Assembly (NCBI GenBank): GCA_020062265.1
Contig: JAGUWR010000045.1
Coordinates: 1 to 7,643, forward strand
DNA length: 7,643 nt
Direction: 5' to 3'
Source: Minisyncoccota bacterium
GTDB lineage: Bacteria > Patescibacteriota > Minisyncoccia > UBA6257 > GWB1-50-10
Shown in pieces: positions 1 to 5,724 of this stretch. The position numbers and the translations under genes are program-made. The first letter of the stretch is position 1, and each line of letters opens with the position of its first letter. The notes beneath the pieces are model-generated. The model was given only the letters and a program-made list of their open reading frames with translations. It was not told the origin of the DNA and did no database searches.

Positions 1-344
1 CTCCTACCGCCGAAGGGGCACTTCTTTTGAAAATTACCGATGAAAGCGAACGGAGCATAAATCTTGGTCAATCGGTTCTGCCGGAACGAGGTTGGCTAGC
101 GGGGGTATTCACGATTCTTGAAATAATCAAAAAAGAAGGGATGGCAATAGCCGATATCCGCGTAAAAGAATTGGGTTTGCGGGAGTGGGAGATTGTTATT
201 GCCGGCGGCCCCCGCCTTATTTTCAACTTTGAATATATGTCGGGAAACCTGGCGGAAATACTTAAGAATTTAAGAGGCCAGCTAAATTTCAGCAAACTTC
301 AATATATTGACCTTCGGGTCCCGGGCCGGATCTACTACAAGTAG
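1..344 (+). CDS. ftsQ: FtsQ/DivIB-like cell division protein, C-terminal fragment
   Basis: This is the 3' end of a gene that enters from the left edge; the frame is open from base 3, so the in-frame TTG at 27 need not be the true start. About 114 residues are visible. They read as the extracytoplasmic beta-domain of FtsQ/DivIB, the single-pass membrane protein that links early and late divisome proteins. The clearest sign is the end of the protein, LQYIDLRVPGRIYYK followed by a stop, matching the family's closing pattern (a 'DLR' strand, then a short basic/aromatic end). A preceding 'NLRGQLNFSKLQ' segment fits the family as well. The POTRA domain and membrane helix would lie outside the window. 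The identification is by pattern only; another POTRA-type protein is a less likely alternative. Confidence 0.7.
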   Translation, partial: PTAEGALLLKITDESERSINLGQSVLPERGWLAGVFTILEIIKKEGMAIADIRVKELGLREWEIVIAGGPRLIFNFEYMSGNLAEILKNLRGQLNFSKLQYIDLRVPGRIYYK

Positions 345-528
345 CGTTATTTAGGTATTCACGCTGTAAGGTTTGAATAAATCGTTCCACTTTATTCCGC
401 CTGCTTACAGTGCTTGGTTCAACACCCATATATCGCGCAACCTTCCGCATGTCCCGGCCACGATATTGTACTAATCGCACCGCTTCCATGCGCACCTTTG
501 GTAAATGAGGATTTGTTGTGTATGGCAT
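345..528 (-). pseudogene. IS481-like transposase, internal deletion joining HTH to end of DDE domain
   Basis: The reading frame starts at ATG 526-528 and formally runs to 289, overlapping the ftsQ end. Its first ~43 residues are the N-terminal helix-turn-helix of IS481-type transposases (MPYTTNPHLPKVRMEAVRLV, then RKVARYMGVEPSTVSR). The next residues, NKVERFIQTLQREYLN, belong to the far C-terminal end of the DDE integrase core, where the third acidic residue normally sits in an 'N-x-KxERF' motif. About 200 residues that should lie between are gone, including the first two catalytic acids, so it cannot transpose. After YLN the frame reads into antisense ftsQ sequence, so the tail is meaningless. 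An expressed mini DNA-binding protein is possible but unsupported. Confidence 0.75.
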
Positions 529-574
529 GTATATATTATTTCATAGGGTGTTGCAAAGGCATTGAACCATGACA
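345..574 (-). mobile_element. Degenerate IS481-like insertion sequence remnant
   Basis: Between the ftsQ stop and the next promoter lies a broken insertion sequence read on the minus strand. The upstream (left) end is probably at 574, where the minus strand reads TGTCATGGTTCAATGC, a TGT-beginning terminus as is usual in IS481/IS3-type elements. About 45 bases later a transposase start follows at 528. The other end is missing: no inverted copy of the terminus exists near 345, and the remnant abuts the ftsQ stop codon directly. I see no target-site duplication. The middle of the transposase is deleted (see the pseudogene entry). The exact borders are inferred. Confidence 0.65.
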
Positions 575-579
575 CGGGA

Positions 580-608
580 TTGACTATTTTCTTGCGCTGT
601 GATAAAGT
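580..608 (+). promoter_or_regulatory. Sigma-70-type extended -10 promoter of the 620 operon
   Basis: A -35 hexamer TTGACT (580-585) is separated by exactly 17 bases from TAAAGT (603-608), which carries the extended -10 TG at 600-601 (TGATAAAGT). The predicted transcription start is near 615, about 5 bases before the ATG at 620, giving a nearly leaderless message; no Shine-Dalgarno is present. The promoter sits 6 bases outside the inferred IS end, so the insertion may have separated this operon from ftsQ. Confidence 0.55.
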
Positions 609-619
609 TTTAATAACCA

Positions 620-1633
620 ATGCCTAAGAATTTAGATATTATTATCGAAAATACTCTTAGCGAGCTAAATTCCAAACAGCGGCGGGTTCTTATTGATCGT
701 TTTGGTCTTTTTTCAGGACAGCTGGCAACTCTCCAGGAGATTGGTGACAAGCTGGGCGTGACCAGAGAAAGAATCCGCCAGATTGAAGAGAAATTATTAA
801 CCAAGATAAAACCAAGAATAGAAAGAGAAACGGGGATGATTTTATCATTCGGTCAGACCCATCTCGCTAAGGCCGGCGGCGTCAGAGAAGACGAGACATT
901 CATCAACGACGTCATAAATTACTTTAAGGAAAAAGCCAGGTATGCCGACAGGAAAGTAAGGTTTGTTTATTTTGTCGCCGGGAAACCTTTTTATCATCAA
1001 GAAGACAATGAGTTTAAAAATTTTTGGTACCTAACGGAACAGGATAAGGAACGTTTTATTTATTTAATCAAAAATTTAGTGAAATTTTTTGACAGCAGCG
1101 ATCGAAAAGGAATTTTGGAAATGCACGCTCATCTTGTTCATTTTAAAAATTTTTCCTCTCTTCACGCCGTTTCAATTTCAAAACATTTCGGTCTGAATTG
1201 TTTCGGCGATTTCGGTTTGTGCAAGTGGGAAGAGATTACGCCTAAGACCATTCGTGACAAGATTTATCTCATTCTCAAGAAAAACGAACGGCCTTTTCAC
1301 TTTGTTGACATCGCCAGCGAGATCAACCGTATAAGATTTGACGGGAAACGGGCTCATCCCCAAACCGTCCATAACGAACTTATCAAGGATAAACGGTTTG
1401 TTCTCGTCGGCCGCGGTATTTACGGTTTGAGCGAGCACGGTTATGAACCGGGAACGGTGCGGGAAGTTTTAGTTTCAATTCTAAAAAAACACGGCCCACT
1501 TCTCCGTGAGCAAGTCGTCGAACTGGTCAACCAGAAACGAATTTTCAAGCCCCAGACAATCCTTCTTAATCTTCAAAATCGCCGCCATTTCAGGCGTTTT
1601 GACGACGGTCGCTATCATGTCCGTCAAGCCTAG
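620..1633 (+). CDS. Sigma-70 region 4 / HARE-HTH DNA-binding protein
   Basis: The product is a 337-residue putative transcription-associated protein. Residues ~10-65 form sigma-70 region 4: 'LSELNSKQRRVLIDRFGL', then the region 4.2 helix-turn-helix with VTRERIRQIEEKLL at 47-60, almost the RpoD signature. Regions 2 and 3 are absent, so it is not a normal sigma factor. Residues ~90-200 are a basic/aromatic segment I do not recognise. Residues ~207-272 (TPKTIRDKIYLIL to GRGIYGLSEHGY) look like a HARE-HTH winged helix, the domain type of the RNA polymerase delta subunit, and ~275-335 (YEPGTVREVL to DDGRYHV) look like a second, related winged helix. It starts at ATG 620 just behind a promoter and ends two bases before the next gene, so it heads the operon and may regulate it or act as an RNA-polymerase accessory factor. 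Domain assignment is good; role is inferred. Confidence 0.8.
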   Translation: MPKNLDIIIENTLSELNSKQRRVLIDRFGLFSGQLATLQEIGDKLGVTRERIRQIEEKLLTKIKPRIERETGMILSFGQTHLAKAGGVREDETFINDVINYFKEKARYADRKVRFVYFVAGKPFYHQEDNEFKNFWYLTEQDKERFIYLIKNLVKFFDSSDRKGILEMHAHLVHFKNFSSLHAVSISKHFGLNCFGDFGLCKWEEITPKTIRDKIYLILKKNERPFHFVDIASEINRIRFDGKRAHPQTVHNELIKDKRFVLVGRGIYGLSEHGYEPGTVREVLVSILKKHGPLLREQVVELVNQKRIFKPQTILLNLQNRRHFRRFDDGRYHVRQA

Positions 1634-1635
1634 TT

Positions 1636-3057
1636 ATGATCCGCAATCTCTTAAACGAGATTAAGGATATTATCGAGGAACTTTTTAAAAAAGAAGAGAT
1701 TTGGTTTTTCCTTTTTCTTTTAGTTATCGGCGGTTATCTTTCCTTTTTATTACTCCGCGGCGTCAGTCCTGAGACAACACTCGCGGCTATCGGCCGATTT
1801 CTGGCCGTCAGCTGGTGGCTTTGGGTTTTTTTCATTCTCTTGCCGATGACCGCTTCCATCTGGCTCTATTGGAAAAATGAGTTTTTTAAAAGCCAGATAA
1901 AGTGGAAGCTCTTAGAAATAAAAATACCGAGGGAAAATATCAAAAGTCCCAAAGCGATGGAGCAGGTATTGGCCGCTATGAATTCTTTTCGGAACGCCCC
2001 GGGCGATATTGAGGAACGGTGGTGGGATGGCGAGGTGACGCGTTGGTTCTCGCTCGAAATTGTAAGTTTCAGCGGCGAGGTTCATTTCTACATCAGGATT
2101 TACGCCAAACAGAAAAATCTTTTAGAGGCAGCTTTGTTTTCTTACTATCCCGACATCGAGATAGAAGAAGTTGATGATTATGTAGGTCAGTTTCCTTCAA
2201 CTACGGAAGATATGTACCAGCGCGGTTATGATATTTGGGGCACGGAGATGACGCTTTCACAGGATGCTCTCTACCCGATTAAAACTTATCCCCATTTTGT
2301 TGAAGCCGTGCAGGAGGAGAAAATGGTTGACCCGCTTTCAACATTTCTAGAGGTGCTCGGCAAGTTGACACCGGGCGAGACCGTCGGCATCCAGATTTTA
2401 ATTGCTCCCGCAGATCGTGATTGGATTGATAAATGGAAGGGAAAATTAGAGAAGCTCCGCCAGCCGAAAACGACTGCGGCCAGCAAGGCGGAGGAGGGGG
2501 ATGAAATGGGTACTGGTTTGTTAGTGGTCCGTTCGCCCGGTCAGACCGAGATTCTAAAAGAAGTTGAGAACAATCTTTCAAAGCCGGCTTTTGATACTTT
2601 AGTTCGTTTCATCTACTTATCTCCCAAAGAAACCTTTTATGACAGCTACACGCGTCACGGTTTGGTGGGCGCTTTCAATCAATACAGCGCGCTCAATCTC
2701 AATTCATTTCGCAAGAACGATAAAATGAGCACGCGGACGCGCTTCTGGTACTTCCCTTATTTGTTTCCAAATTTTCGGAATGAGTTTAAAAAACAGCGAT
2801 TATTGAGAAATTATCGCCTCCGTGATGTTCCGCCCGAAACCTTTATGGGCAGGGTGATTACTTCTCATCCTTTTAATTGGAATTTTGCTTCCCGTCGTTT
2901 TGAGATGAACACCGAGTGTGTGGCGACAATCTTCCATATGCCGACCGAGACCGTTCTTACCGTTCCTCATATCCGCCGCGTTGAGAGCCGGCGGGCAAGC
3001 CCGCCGGCTGGTCTGGCTATTTTCGGCGGCGAAGAAGAAATTGAAAAATTTAAATAA
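1636..3057 (+). CDS. Two-TM membrane protein with large cytoplasmic domain, companion of VirD4-like ATPase
   Basis: The product is a 473-residue protein of a family I know as conserved but uncharacterised in Patescibacteria. Two strong hydrophobic helices lie at ~22-40 and ~55-79, joined by a short loop; the remaining ~390 residues are soluble and probably cytoplasmic, since the first helix is preceded by an acidic/basic amphipathic segment. No Walker or other catalytic motif is visible. The C-terminus has a 'PHIRRVESR...PPAGLAIF' segment that appears typical of the family. ATG 1636 lies two bases after the previous stop, and its own stop TAA overlaps the next ATG (TAATG at 3055-3059), so translation is probably coupled on both sides. 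Its position before a VirD4/TraG-like ATPase that has no TM helices suggests it is the membrane base or docking partner of that ATPase. The function is inferred from context. Confidence 0.75.
   Translation: MIRNLLNEIKDIIEELFKKEEIWFFLFLLVIGGYLSFLLLRGVSPETTLAAIGRFLAVSWWLWVFFILLPMTASIWLYWKNEFFKSQIKWKLLEIKIPRENIKSPKAMEQVLAAMNSFRNAPGDIEERWWDGEVTRWFSLEIVSFSGEVHFYIRIYAKQKNLLEAALFSYYPDIEIEEVDDYVGQFPSTTEDMYQRGYDIWGTEMTLSQDALYPIKTYPHFVEAVQEEKMVDPLSTFLEVLGKLTPGETVGIQILIAPADRDWIDKWKGKLEKLRQPKTTAASKAEEGDEMGTGLLVVRSPGQTEILKEVENNLSKPAFDTLVRFIYLSPKETFYDSYTRHGLVGAFNQYSALNLNSFRKNDKMSTRTRFWYFPYLFPNFRNEFKKQRLLRNYRLRDVPPETFMGRVITSHPFNWNFASRRFEMNTECVATIFHMPTETVLTVPHIRRVESRRASPPAGLAIFGGEEEIEKFK
2986..3009. repeat. 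Perfect 11-bp palindrome with 2-base loop inside the two-TM gene
   Basis: AGCCGGCGGGC (2986-2996), loop AA, GCCCGCCGGCT (2999-3009). It is in frame and encodes the 'SRRASPPAGL' part of the C-terminal tail, about 50 bases before the stop. It resembles the GC-rich hairpins between genes at 6843-6981 in base composition. It could form a strong mRNA hairpin just before the overlapping start of the next gene. Confidence 0.7.
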
Positions 3058-3554
3058 TGGATACCATTAACAGCGTTCCTTGGACGCAAATTTTCTCTAT
3101 AGCAAGAGGGATTTTTATAATCGCCAATATACTTTTAGTTGTTTTTTTTGTTTTTTCGCTGGCCAAGAGCCGGCACTACCGGCCTAAGTTTACTCTTCTT
3201 CCGCGCCGGCCGCGGAAACAGCCGACTCTGAAAAGCGAAGCGCTCCGCGAGCACTGGCAGGCCATTCTTAGAAAACTTGAATCGGGCGGTTCTGAGGCGA
3301 TGAAAATTGCTATAATTGAAGCGGATTCTTTGGTGGGTGATATTCTCCAGCGTTTAGATTATACAGGCGAGCATTTAGCCGATCGCTTGGCAAAACTAAG
3401 CATTGAGGATTTTCCTTCAGTGGAGAAATTGTGGCAAGCTCACCGGATTCGGAACGAACTCGTCCACGCGCCCGGCTTTGAAATTTCTCCTAGCCACGCT
3501 GAAGAGATAATAAGCGTCTATGAGAGTTTTTTGAAAGAAGCCGGCGTCTTATAG
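3057..3554 (+). CDS. One-TM protein with HEPN-like C-terminal domain
   Basis: The product is a 165-residue protein. Residues ~11-35 are a single membrane helix, followed by a very basic, proline-containing juxtamembrane segment (~38-58) and a helical cytoplasmic domain (~60-165). The domain carries R132-N133-E-L-V-H137, which fits the R-X4-H motif with the common 'RN' beginning seen in HEPN domains; acidic residues E88 and D90 in an earlier helix (IIEADSL) could complete a HEPN-type site. The all-helical predicted arrangement and closing 'AEEIISVYESFLKEAG' helix also fit HEPN. HEPN proteins are often RNases, but many act only as structural or nucleotide-binding helical bundles. Its ATG overlaps the previous stop by one base, and the ATPase gene follows after a 9-bp repeat tract, so it is probably part of the same membrane complex. 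Gene call is strong; HEPN assignment is moderate. Confidence 0.7.
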   Translation: MDTINSVPWTQIFSIARGIFIIANILLVVFFVFSLAKSRHYRPKFTLLPRRPRKQPTLKSEALREHWQAILRKLESGGSEAMKIAIIEADSLVGDILQRLDYTGEHLADRLAKLSIEDFPSVEKLWQAHRIRNELVHAPGFEISPSHAEEIISVYESFLKEAGVL

Positions 3555-3589
3555 ATCCTATAAGTCCTATAAGTCCAATAAGTCCTATA
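3554..3589 (+). repeat. Four tandem 9-bp units filling the intergenic gap
   Basis: GATCCTATA, AGTCCTATA, AGTCCAATA and AGTCCTATA follow each other at 3554-3562, 3563-3571, 3572-3580 and 3581-3589. The first base is the last base of the upstream stop TAG and the last base is the A of the downstream ATG, so the gap consists of nothing else. There is no Shine-Dalgarno. Because the unit is 9 bases, the ATPase frame stays open through it (Ser-Tyr-Lys-type repeats), so copy-number change keeps the frame. It may be a simple microsatellite. Confidence 0.85.
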
Positions 3590-5052
3590 TGCTCAAGAGT
3601 TCAAAAATTAGAATTATTAAACTCGCGCCGCCGCCGCCGGAACTGCCGATTTACGGCCGGATTGAACCGGCGGAGGTCTCTTTTATCGGCCGCACTAACT
3701 ATGTTGCCGCTCTTGAAGAAAAGAAATTTATTTTCGGCATTAAGAGAATTGATCGCCGCCGCCATATTTACATTGTCGGCAAAAGCGGCGTCGGCAAATC
3801 AAAATTACTTGAACTGATGATTCGCCAGGATATCGCCTATGGTCACGGTCTTTGTTTGATGGACCCGCACGGCGACGTTATTGAAGCAATTCTTGATTTC
3901 ATCCCCCAAAATAGAGTTGACGATGTCTGTCTGATAGATCCGGCTGATTCCCATTATCCGGCTTCTTTTAATCCTTTAGCCAATATTGATCCAAGTTTCA
4001 AACATCAGCTGACTCAAGGTCTTATTGAAGTGATGGAAAAACAGTTCGGCGCCAATTGGACTCCGAGGTTAGAGCACGTTTTCCGTTTCGCCTGTCTTGC
4101 TCTTCTTGATTATCCTCACGGCACCATGCGCGGCATAATTTCAATGCTGACCGACCGGAATTACCGCCAGAAAGTGGCGGAATATATTGAAGATGACATG
4201 GTCAAGCGTTTCTGGGCGATTGAGTTCGCTGATTGGTCGGAAAAATTTGATACCGACGCTATCATTCCTTTGGTTAATAAACTCGGTCAGTTTCTTTCTG
4301 ACCCGGTGTTGAGAAATATCTTTGGTCAGAAAGAAAACAAAATTGACCTCGAAGAATTAATGAACAAAAAGAAAATTATTTTGATTAATCTCGCCAAAGG
4401 CAAATTAGGCGAGGAGAATTCCAGTTTCTTCGGCTCAATGTTTGTTACCAAGATTAAGCAGGCCGGTATGGCCAGAACCAGAATCCCCGAATCACAGCGC
4501 CGCGATTTCTATCTCTATGTTGACGAGTTTCACAACCTTGTCACCGAAACTTTTGAAAATTTGATAACCGAGGCAAGAAAGTACGGTCTTTGTATGACGG
4601 TTGCCCATCAGTATATGATGCAGGCTCTGCCGCGCGTTCAGGCGGCGGTTTTGGGTAATATCGGCACCATTATCATTTTCCGGGTCGGCGGCGATGACGC
4701 CGTAAAACTAAAACCGGAGATGGCGCCGGTTTTTGATGTGAAAGATATGATTAATCTTGGAATGCAGGAGTTTTACATCAAAATGACCATTGACGGCGAG
4801 ACCTATGACCCTTTTTCAGCCGAAACTTTAAAAGTTCTGCCGACCCCGCATCGTTCTTATAAAAAAGAAATAATTGAAAGCTCGCGAAACAAATACACTA
4901 TTTCTGCCGATTCCGCCAAAAAACTCATTGCCGAGGAAGAAGCCACTGTTTTCCGGAGTGCCCAAGAAAAAGCCATTATTGAAGGGAAAAAGAAAGGTGA
5001 AGAAGTTACCGCAGAGGCTAAAGAAGAAAAAATTGTTGAACCCCTTATTTAA
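3589..5052 (+). CDS. VirD4/TraG-like (HerA-FtsK superfamily) translocation ATPase
   Basis: The product is a 487-residue P-loop ATPase of the type IV secretion coupling-protein kind. Walker A is GKSGVGKS at 64-71, followed by the typical DPHGD at 92-96. Walker B is LYVDEFHN with D312-E313, and the sensor segment TVAHQYMMQ (H340-Q341) follows, as in VirD4/TraD/TraG (usually '.DE...' then '..SQS/HQ'). Such proteins form hexamers that drive DNA or protein through a membrane channel. Unlike classical VirD4 there is no N-terminal membrane helix; residues 1-25 are proline-rich (LAPPPPELP). The C-terminal ~35 residues are Lys/Glu-rich and probably disordered. The anchor may be supplied by the two membrane proteins encoded just upstream. 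ATG 3589 is the first good start; no Shine-Dalgarno is seen. Relaxase, pilin or other type IV secretion genes are not in the window, so conjugation cannot be claimed. Confidence 0.9.
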   Translation: MLKSSKIRIIKLAPPPPELPIYGRIEPAEVSFIGRTNYVAALEEKKFIFGIKRIDRRRHIYIVGKSGVGKSKLLELMIRQDIAYGHGLCLMDPHGDVIEAILDFIPQNRVDDVCLIDPADSHYPASFNPLANIDPSFKHQLTQGLIEVMEKQFGANWTPRLEHVFRFACLALLDYPHGTMRGIISMLTDRNYRQKVAEYIEDDMVKRFWAIEFADWSEKFDTDAIIPLVNKLGQFLSDPVLRNIFGQKENKIDLEELMNKKKIILINLAKGKLGEENSSFFGSMFVTKIKQAGMARTRIPESQRRDFYLYVDEFHNLVTETFENLITEARKYGLCMTVAHQYMMQALPRVQAAVLGNIGTIIIFRVGGDDAVKLKPEMAPVFDVKDMINLGMQEFYIKMTIDGETYDPFSAETLKVLPTPHRSYKKEIIESSRNKYTISADSAKKLIAEEEATVFRSAQEKAIIEGKKKGEEVTAEAKEEKIVEPLI

Positions 5053-5062
5053 GTAGTATAAT
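5036..5062 (+). promoter_or_regulatory. Possible promoter giving a leaderless transcript for the 5069 gene
   Basis: A perfect TATAAT lies at 5057-5062, with a weak -35 TTGAAC at 5036-5041 (15-base spacer). The expected start point, 7 bases after the hexamer, is 5069, exactly the A of the ATG. The -35 is poor and the gene can also be read through from the operon, so this is tentative. Confidence 0.35.
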
Positions 5063-5068
5063 GAAACT

Positions 5069-5251
5069 ATGGTCCAGTTGCCGTGGTGGGTCATTGCGGT
5101 CACCATTAGCATTGTGCTGTTTCTTGTTGTTCAGTTAGCCCGTCTGTCAGACAAGGTTAGGGGATTGAAGCGAATAGTTCGCCGTCTTGAGGGTGAAGAA
5201 GAAGAGGAGATTAAGGATAGCGGCTTAGGCAATATGGAAGGACGCGGCTAA
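5069..5251 (+). CDS. Small single-TM protein with acidic tail
   Basis: The product is a 60-residue protein I do not recognise as a named family. Residues ~6-26 form one hydrophobic helix (WWVIAVTISIVLFLVVQ), followed by a basic, possibly coiled-coil stretch (SDKVRGLKRIVRRLEG) and an acidic cluster (EEEEE). This TM-basic-helix-acidic order supports a real short membrane protein rather than chance. ATG 5069 lies 16 bases after the ATPase stop in the same orientation, so it may belong to the same complex or simply be read through. Other starts are not attractive because the TM helix begins right after this Met. Function is unknown. Confidence 0.6.
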   Translation: MVQLPWWVIAVTISIVLFLVVQLARLSDKVRGLKRIVRRLEGEEEEEIKDSGLGNMEGRG

Positions 5252-5283
5252 CGTCGTATTTACAAGTTACACGATACACGTCT

Positions 5284-5546
5284 ATGGTTTTTATTTATAC
5301 CACCTGCCGGGGGATATTGCGCAGGCAAAGGAATTGGGCAACAAGATTATGCGGGCGAAAGTGGCGGCCTGCGTTAATATCTGGCCCATTGAATCAATAT
5401 ACTGGTGGGAGGGCGAGTTGAAAGAAGATATCGAGGCGGTTCTTATTATTAAGACCAATGAGGCAAAGATGGCGGAGATTATCGAAAAGAGATTGTCTAT
5501 TGTGAGCAATGCTATAATACGTATAATACGGAGGTTGTTTAAATAA
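5284..5546 (+). pseudogene. cutA: cutA-like divalent-cation tolerance protein, frameshifted and shortened
   Basis: CutA proteins are ~105-residue trimeric ferredoxin-like proteins linked to copper and other divalent-cation tolerance. ATG 5284 opens with MVFIYTTC, the usual CutA first strand. In that frame the sequence then becomes nonsense, while the neighbouring frame reads PGDIAQAKELGNKIMRAK, VAACVNIWPIESIYWWEGEL and EAVLIIKTNEAKMAEIIEKR, the diagnostic CutA core (AACVNI, S-I-Y-W-W-G). One missing base near 5307-5312 (c/g run TGCCGGGGG) explains the shift. The C-terminal end is also abnormal: after IIEKRLS the conserved HxYxxP segment and last strand are replaced by VSNAIIRIIRRLFK and a stop, ~20 residues short. 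A sequencing error could cause the first defect but not the second, so decay is more likely. A TTG at 5334 could start only a partial protein. Confidence 0.75.
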
Positions 5547-5548
5547 AG

Positions 5549-5587
5549 GCGCTGTGCTATAGCATAGCGCTATGATGCGTCATAGCG
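5549..5587. repeat. Two overlapping palindromes after cutA
   Basis: The first palindrome spans 5549-5570 (GCGCTGTGC / GCATAGCGC arms, one G-T wobble, loop TATA). The second is CGCTATGA (5568-5575), loop TGCG, TCATAGCG (5580-5587), a perfect 8-bp stem. They share 5568-5570, and a third perfect 12-base palindrome CATAGCGCTATG bridges them (5563-5574). No T-run follows, so it is not a classical terminator, though it lies where the plus-strand transcript from cutA would end. Confidence 0.7.
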
Positions 5588-5673
5588 GTTAGAAATAAAT
5601 AAATTTAGAATATGAACCATTCTTGGTTGGGTGTCAATCAACTAACTCGCCAAATGTGTGTGCCTAAAATAAG

Positions 5674-5682
5674 TTATCCACA
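5674..5682 (+). promoter_or_regulatory. Single consensus DnaA-box 9-mer
   Basis: TTATCCACA matches the strict DnaA box. It is the only one I noticed in the window and lies 9 bases upstream of the -35 of the RNA promoter at 5692. It may be a regulatory DnaA site or chance. Confidence 0.3.
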
Positions 5683-5691
5683 AAAGCGGCT

Positions 5692-5718
5692 TTGAAAAAT
5701 TTTTCCCAGTGAGATAAT
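5692..5718 (+). promoter_or_regulatory. Extended -10 promoter of the structured RNA
   Basis: TTGAAA at 5692-5697 and GATAAT at 5713-5718, preceded by TG at 5710-5711 (TGAGATAAT). The spacer is short (15), but an extended -10 tolerates this. The expected start, near 5725, falls one base before the long closing stem of the RNA begins, which supports both calls. Confidence 0.55.
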
Positions 5719-5724
5719 AAAGAT

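Noticed and set aside
1178..1438. Minus-strand 86-codon frame inside the sigma/HARE gene.
   Set aside because: Antisense shadow without recognisable features or context.
2279..2581. Minus-strand open frames inside the two-TM protein gene.
   Set aside because: They are antisense shadows; the plus frame has TM helices and coupled starts, while these show low-complexity, cysteine/proline-rich nonsense.
3554..3589. Short direct repeats as a possible CRISPR array.
   Set aside because: Units are 9 bases with no spacers; it is a simple tandem repeat.
3589..5052. Calling the locus a conjugative element because of the VirD4-like ATPase.
   Set aside because: No relaxase, mating-channel genes, integrase or attachment sites are visible, and related ATPases are common on Patescibacteria chromosomes.
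4828..5112. Minus-strand 94-codon frame rich in Phe and Gly.
   Set aside because: It is the antisense of the Lys/Glu-rich ATPase tail, which automatically yields Phe-rich codons.
5334..5546. A separate intact 70-residue protein starting at TTG.
   Set aside because: It begins in the middle of the CutA fold and the missing N-terminal strand is present just upstream in another frame.
5674..5682. Replication origin suggested by a DnaA box.
   Set aside because: Only one box, no AT-rich unwinding region with box cluster, and no dnaA or dnaN nearby.
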